Both the position numbers and the translations under genes were made by a program. Under the pieces are notes generated by a model that was not told the origin of the DNA, ran no database searches, and saw only the letters and a program-made list of their open reading frames with translations. A stretch of DNA of 64,000 bases from Streptomyces violens (GTDB taxonomy: Bacteria; Actinomycetota; Actinomycetes; Streptomycetales; Streptomycetaceae): contig NZ_JOBH01000003.1 in NCBI RefSeq assembly GCF_000717745.1, positions 1 to 64,000 of the forward strand, written 5' to 3'. Every line of letters starts with the position of its first letter. Position 1 is the first letter of the stretch. This document shows positions 61,728 through 64,000 of the stretch, in pieces.

Positions 61728-62789
61728 TCAGCGCACCGTGTCCGCGACCGGCACGCCGAAGTCCGGTGTGCCGTCCGCGTGCCAGCCCAGGCGCTGGATG
61801 CGGGTGTGCCGGTTGGGGTCGTTCAGCGGGTCGCCGGCGATGTCCTTGTACTGCCGCGCGTGGTAGACGAGGACGTCGGTACGGCCGTCCTCGGCGACCG
61901 TGAAGGAGTTGTGCCCCGGGCCGTACTGGCGGGTGGTCTCGTTGCTGGTGAAGACCGGTACGGGGGACTTGCTCCAGGAGGCCGGGTCCAGCAGGTCGGC
62001 GCGCGCGTCCGCGGTGAGCAGCCCCATGCAGTAGTTGCTGTCGGTGGCGCTGGCGGAGTACGTCATGAAGACCCGGCCGTTGCGGATGAGGACCGACGGC
62101 CCCTCGTTCACCTTGAAGCCGCGGGTCTCCCAGTCCAGCGTGGGTGAGGAGAGCCGCACCGGCGGGCCGCCGAGCGTCCAGGGGTTGGCCAGCGGGGCGA
62201 TGTAGACGTTGGAGTTGTTGACGATGCCCGGCTCCTGCTGGGCCCAGATCAGGTACCGCCGGCCGCGGTGGGTGAAGGTGGAGGCGTCCAGCGAGAAGGT
62301 GTCCCAGGGGGTGGCGATCCGCCCCTTCTCTGTCCACGTCCCCTTGAAGGGGTCGGGGTGGGAGTTCTCCAGGACGTACATCCGGATCTTCCAGATGTCG
62401 TCGGAGTGGCCGGCCGCGAAGTAGAGGTACCAGCGGCCGTCGATGTGGTGGATCTCCGGCGCCCAGATATGGGCGGCCATCTCTCCGGTGGAGTGCTTGC
62501 GCCACAGCACGGCCTCGTGCACGTCGGTGAGGCCACGCAGCGTACGGGACCGGCGCAGCACGATGCGGTCGTACTCCGGGACGGTCGCGGTGAAGTAGTA
62601 GAAGCCGTCGGTGTGGCGGTGGATGTGCGGGTCGGCGTGCTGCCTGACCAGCGGGTTCGGGTACGTCGCCGCGGGGCGGTGGCGGCCGGCGGGCGCGGCG
62701 TGGGCCGCGGTGGCGGGCAGCCCGGCGGCCGCGGTCACGGCCAGCGTGCCCAGCAGCACGCCTCTGCGGCTCGGTTCGGTACGGGACAT
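61728..62789 (-). CDS. Secreted glycoside hydrolase family 43 enzyme (Tat signal)
   Basis: A 353-residue GH43 enzyme with a twin-arginine signal (SRRGVLLGTLAVTAAAGLPATAAHA). The five-bladed propeller carries the catalytic base region NPLVRQHADPHIHRH (Asp), the transition-state modulator in the AHIWAPEIHHIDGRWYLYFAAG region, and the acid region GFKVNEGPSVL with Glu. GH43 enzymes include arabinanases, alpha-L-arabinofuranosidases and beta-xylosidases. The neighbouring GH51 arabinofuranosidase on the same strand favours an arabinan or arabinoxylan target. The ATG at 62789 has AAGGAGCACC upstream. Confidence 0.88.
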   Translation of the reverse strand: MSRTEPSRRGVLLGTLAVTAAAGLPATAAHAAPAGRHRPAATYPNPLVRQHADPHIHRHTDGFYYFTATVPEYDRIVLRRSRTLRGLTDVHEAVLWRKHSTGEMAAHIWAPEIHHIDGRWYLYFAAGHSDDIWKIRMYVLENSHPDPFKGTWTEKGRIATPWDTFSLDASTFTHRGRRYLIWAQQEPGIVNNSNVYIAPLANPWTLGGPPVRLSSPTLDWETRGFKVNEGPSVLIRNGRVFMTYSASATDSNYCMGLLTADARADLLDPASWSKSPVPVFTSNETTRQYGPGHNSFTVAEDGRTDVLVYHARQYKDIAGDPLNDPNRHTRIQRLGWHADGTPDFGVPVADTVR

Positions 62790-62817
62790 CGGTGCTCCTT
62801 CGTGGCGGGTGGGCGGG

Positions 62818-64000
62818 TCAGCCGGTCTTCTTGATCCGCAGGAACGTGACCGAGTGGGCCGGGAAGGTGTGCGTGAACTGGCGGCCGACGCCGCGCAGAG
62901 TCGACTGCCGGGGCGCGATCGGCTGCGCGTCGGCGGTGTTCTCCGCGTCCGGGGCGCCCTGGAGCGTGGTCAGCCGGGCGGTCGACGCGACCTTGGCGCC
63001 GAGGTCGATCCGGGTCCGGGCGGCCGCGTCCTGCGCGTTGACGACCTTCACGATCAGCTCGCCGGTCTTCTTGTCCTCGGTCACGACCTGGCGGAACGGC
63101 TCGGCCTTGGCGTCGTCGGTGAAGCCGCCCCACTTCTTGCCGTCGAGGTACAGCGTCACCTGCCGCCCGCGGACCTGGACCTTCAGGTCGTAGCTCCGGC
63201 CGGTCTCGATCTTCGTGCCGTCCTCGGTCCCGGCCATCGTCTGCTTGGCGCCGCCGGTGGTCTTCTCCACGGCCGAGCGGGTGTTGCCCCAGCCGCCGAG
63301 GTTCCACCAGTAGTGGTTCCCGGTGTCCTTGACACCGAAGGCGACCATGAAGCCCTCCTTGCCGGACTTCTTGGTGGCCTTCACGTGCAGGTCGTAGTTC
63401 TGCCAGCCGGGGTCGCCCGCGGTGACCAGGGTGTTCTCGGCCGCGGCGTCGGACTGCACGTACGCGCCGTCCTCGACCTGCCACGTGCCGCGCCCGGCGG
63501 CCTCGGTCCACTTGCCTTCGCCGCCGGAAAAGTCGTCGCTGAAGAGCGTCTTCCCGTCCGCGCCGGTGACCTTCACGTCGTCGTACGCGGCCGTGGTCGC
63601 CCAGGTGGAGAGGCCGACGGCGCCGGTGATGGGTGCGGTGGTGGCCGGGGTGCCGGAGGCGGTGCTCGGGACGACCCGGTCGCCGGCGTTGTTCATGAAG
63701 AGCTTCTGGACCTCGTAGCTCGTCGAGCCCCAGGACCGCTGCTCGTCGAACCAGATCATGTCGGGGCGCCACTGCACGGAGTCGGTGCGCGCGAGCAGCG
63801 GGGCGTACGAGGCGAGCTTGACCACGTCGGCGTTGCGTTCCAGGCCGGTCATGAACGCGGCTTCGGACAGTGCGTTGCGGAAGCGGTTGTCCTGGGAGGC
63901 GTACTCGCCGAGGAAGACCTTGGGGCCGTTGCGGTCGTAGGAGTCGTAGCGCGCGTTGTTCTCCAGGAACCACTGCGGGCTGTTGTAGTAGTGCTCGTCG
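62818..64000 (-). CDS. GH51-like alpha-L-arabinofuranosidase, C-terminal part (5' end outside window)
   Basis: The reading frame enters from the right edge and ends at the TGA at 62818-62820. The visible part begins DEHYYNSPQWFLENNARYDSYDR and FLGEYASQDNR, in which the Glu of EY would be the GH51 nucleophile. It continues with NALSEAAFMTGLERNADVVKLASYAPLLART typical of the GH51 barrel end. It then contains an inserted LamG/concanavalin-like domain (LFSDDFSGGEGKWTEAAGRGTWQVEDG to about LYLDGKKWGGFTDDA) before the closing beta domain. The start, signal and family-defining acid are not visible. The gap to the GH43 start is 28 bp, so the two genes are probably one operon. Confidence 0.85.
   Translation of the reverse strand, partial: DEHYYNSPQWFLENNARYDSYDRNGPKVFLGEYASQDNRFRNALSEAAFMTGLERNADVVKLASYAPLLARTDSVQWRPDMIWFDEQRSWGSTSYEVQKLFMNNAGDRVVPSTASGTPATTAPITGAVGLSTWATTAAYDDVKVTGADGKTLFSDDFSGGEGKWTEAAGRGTWQVEDGAYVQSDAAAENTLVTAGDPGWQNYDLHVKATKKSGKEGFMVAFGVKDTGNHYWWNLGGWGNTRSAVEKTTGGAKQTMAGTEDGTKIETGRSYDLKVQVRGRQVTLYLDGKKWGGFTDDAKAEPFRQVVTEDKKTGELIVKVVNAQDAAARTRIDLGAKVASTARLTTLQGAPDAENTADAQPIAPRQSTLRGVGRQFTHTFPAHSVTFLRIKKTG

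Overview
The window is very high in G+C, with GTG and TTG starts common, short intergenic gaps, many ATGA/GTGA stop-start overlaps, and gene families typical of Streptomyces (HemQ, SAV2148-type HEPN protein, TIGR04222 protein, a DUF1707-FHA protein). It is almost certainly a chromosomal piece of a Streptomyces or close relative. No tRNA, rRNA, CRISPR array, integrase or IS element was seen.

Layout. (1) 1-3450: the 3' end of a polymorphic-toxin locus. It holds a large toxin-like protein with a frame break and a nuclease-like C-terminus, an overlapping immunity candidate, and a second small gene broken in two places. (2) 3455-6529: a vanAB-type Rieske oxygenase and reductase pair with an IclR regulator and a three-copy repeat between regulator and operon. 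(3) 6666-8887: the coproporphyrin-dependent haem genes cgoX (hemY/hemG) and hemQ (chdC). (4) 8911-14801: a secreted tripeptidyl aminopeptidase, a DUF4142 protein, a tightly coupled DUF692 (MNIO) enzyme plus TIGR04222 membrane protein (the most suggestive uncharacterised pair here), and a LysE-type exporter. (5) 14867-24203: NUDIX, NERD, PTH2-like and AIM24 proteins, an ABC transporter pair, a 52-residue zinc-ribbon miniprotein with a very strong terminator, PhoX-type phosphatase, ZapE-like ATPase, RibD-like reductase and a hypothetical protein.

(6) 24222-28236: a MacB/FtsX-type ABC transporter divergent from a LiaRS-like two-component pair. (7) 28377-30215: murC and msrB. (8) 30350-34464: a frameshifted STAND-like/TPR protein with a degenerate P-loop, and a GT-B-like protein containing a heptanucleotide repeat. 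(9) 34526-36720: an LigC-type ATP-dependent DNA ligase divergent from a LigD-type polymerase/primase (NHEJ-associated; no ku in the window). (10) 36758-39897: a PucR regulator divergent from an NCS1 nucleobase permease. (11) 39904-49521: treZ, treY and glgX (trehalose from glycogen) interleaved with GNAT, FHA and MFS genes. (12) 50039-55273: HEPN protein, SDR, exonuclease, VOC protein, methyltransferase and APH-like kinase.

(13) 55546-64000: a sugar ABC transporter (two permeases and a lipoprotein, no ATPase), a secreted subtilisin behind a structured leader region, a LacI regulator, a small DUF1232 protein, and GH43 and GH51 enzymes for arabinose-containing polysaccharides (GH51 runs off the window).

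Five frame breaks are visible or strongly implied (one in the toxin, two in the small gene after it, one in the STAND/TPR gene, plus a repeat able to cause one in the GT-B gene). Whether they are biological or sequencing errors cannot be decided from this sequence alone.
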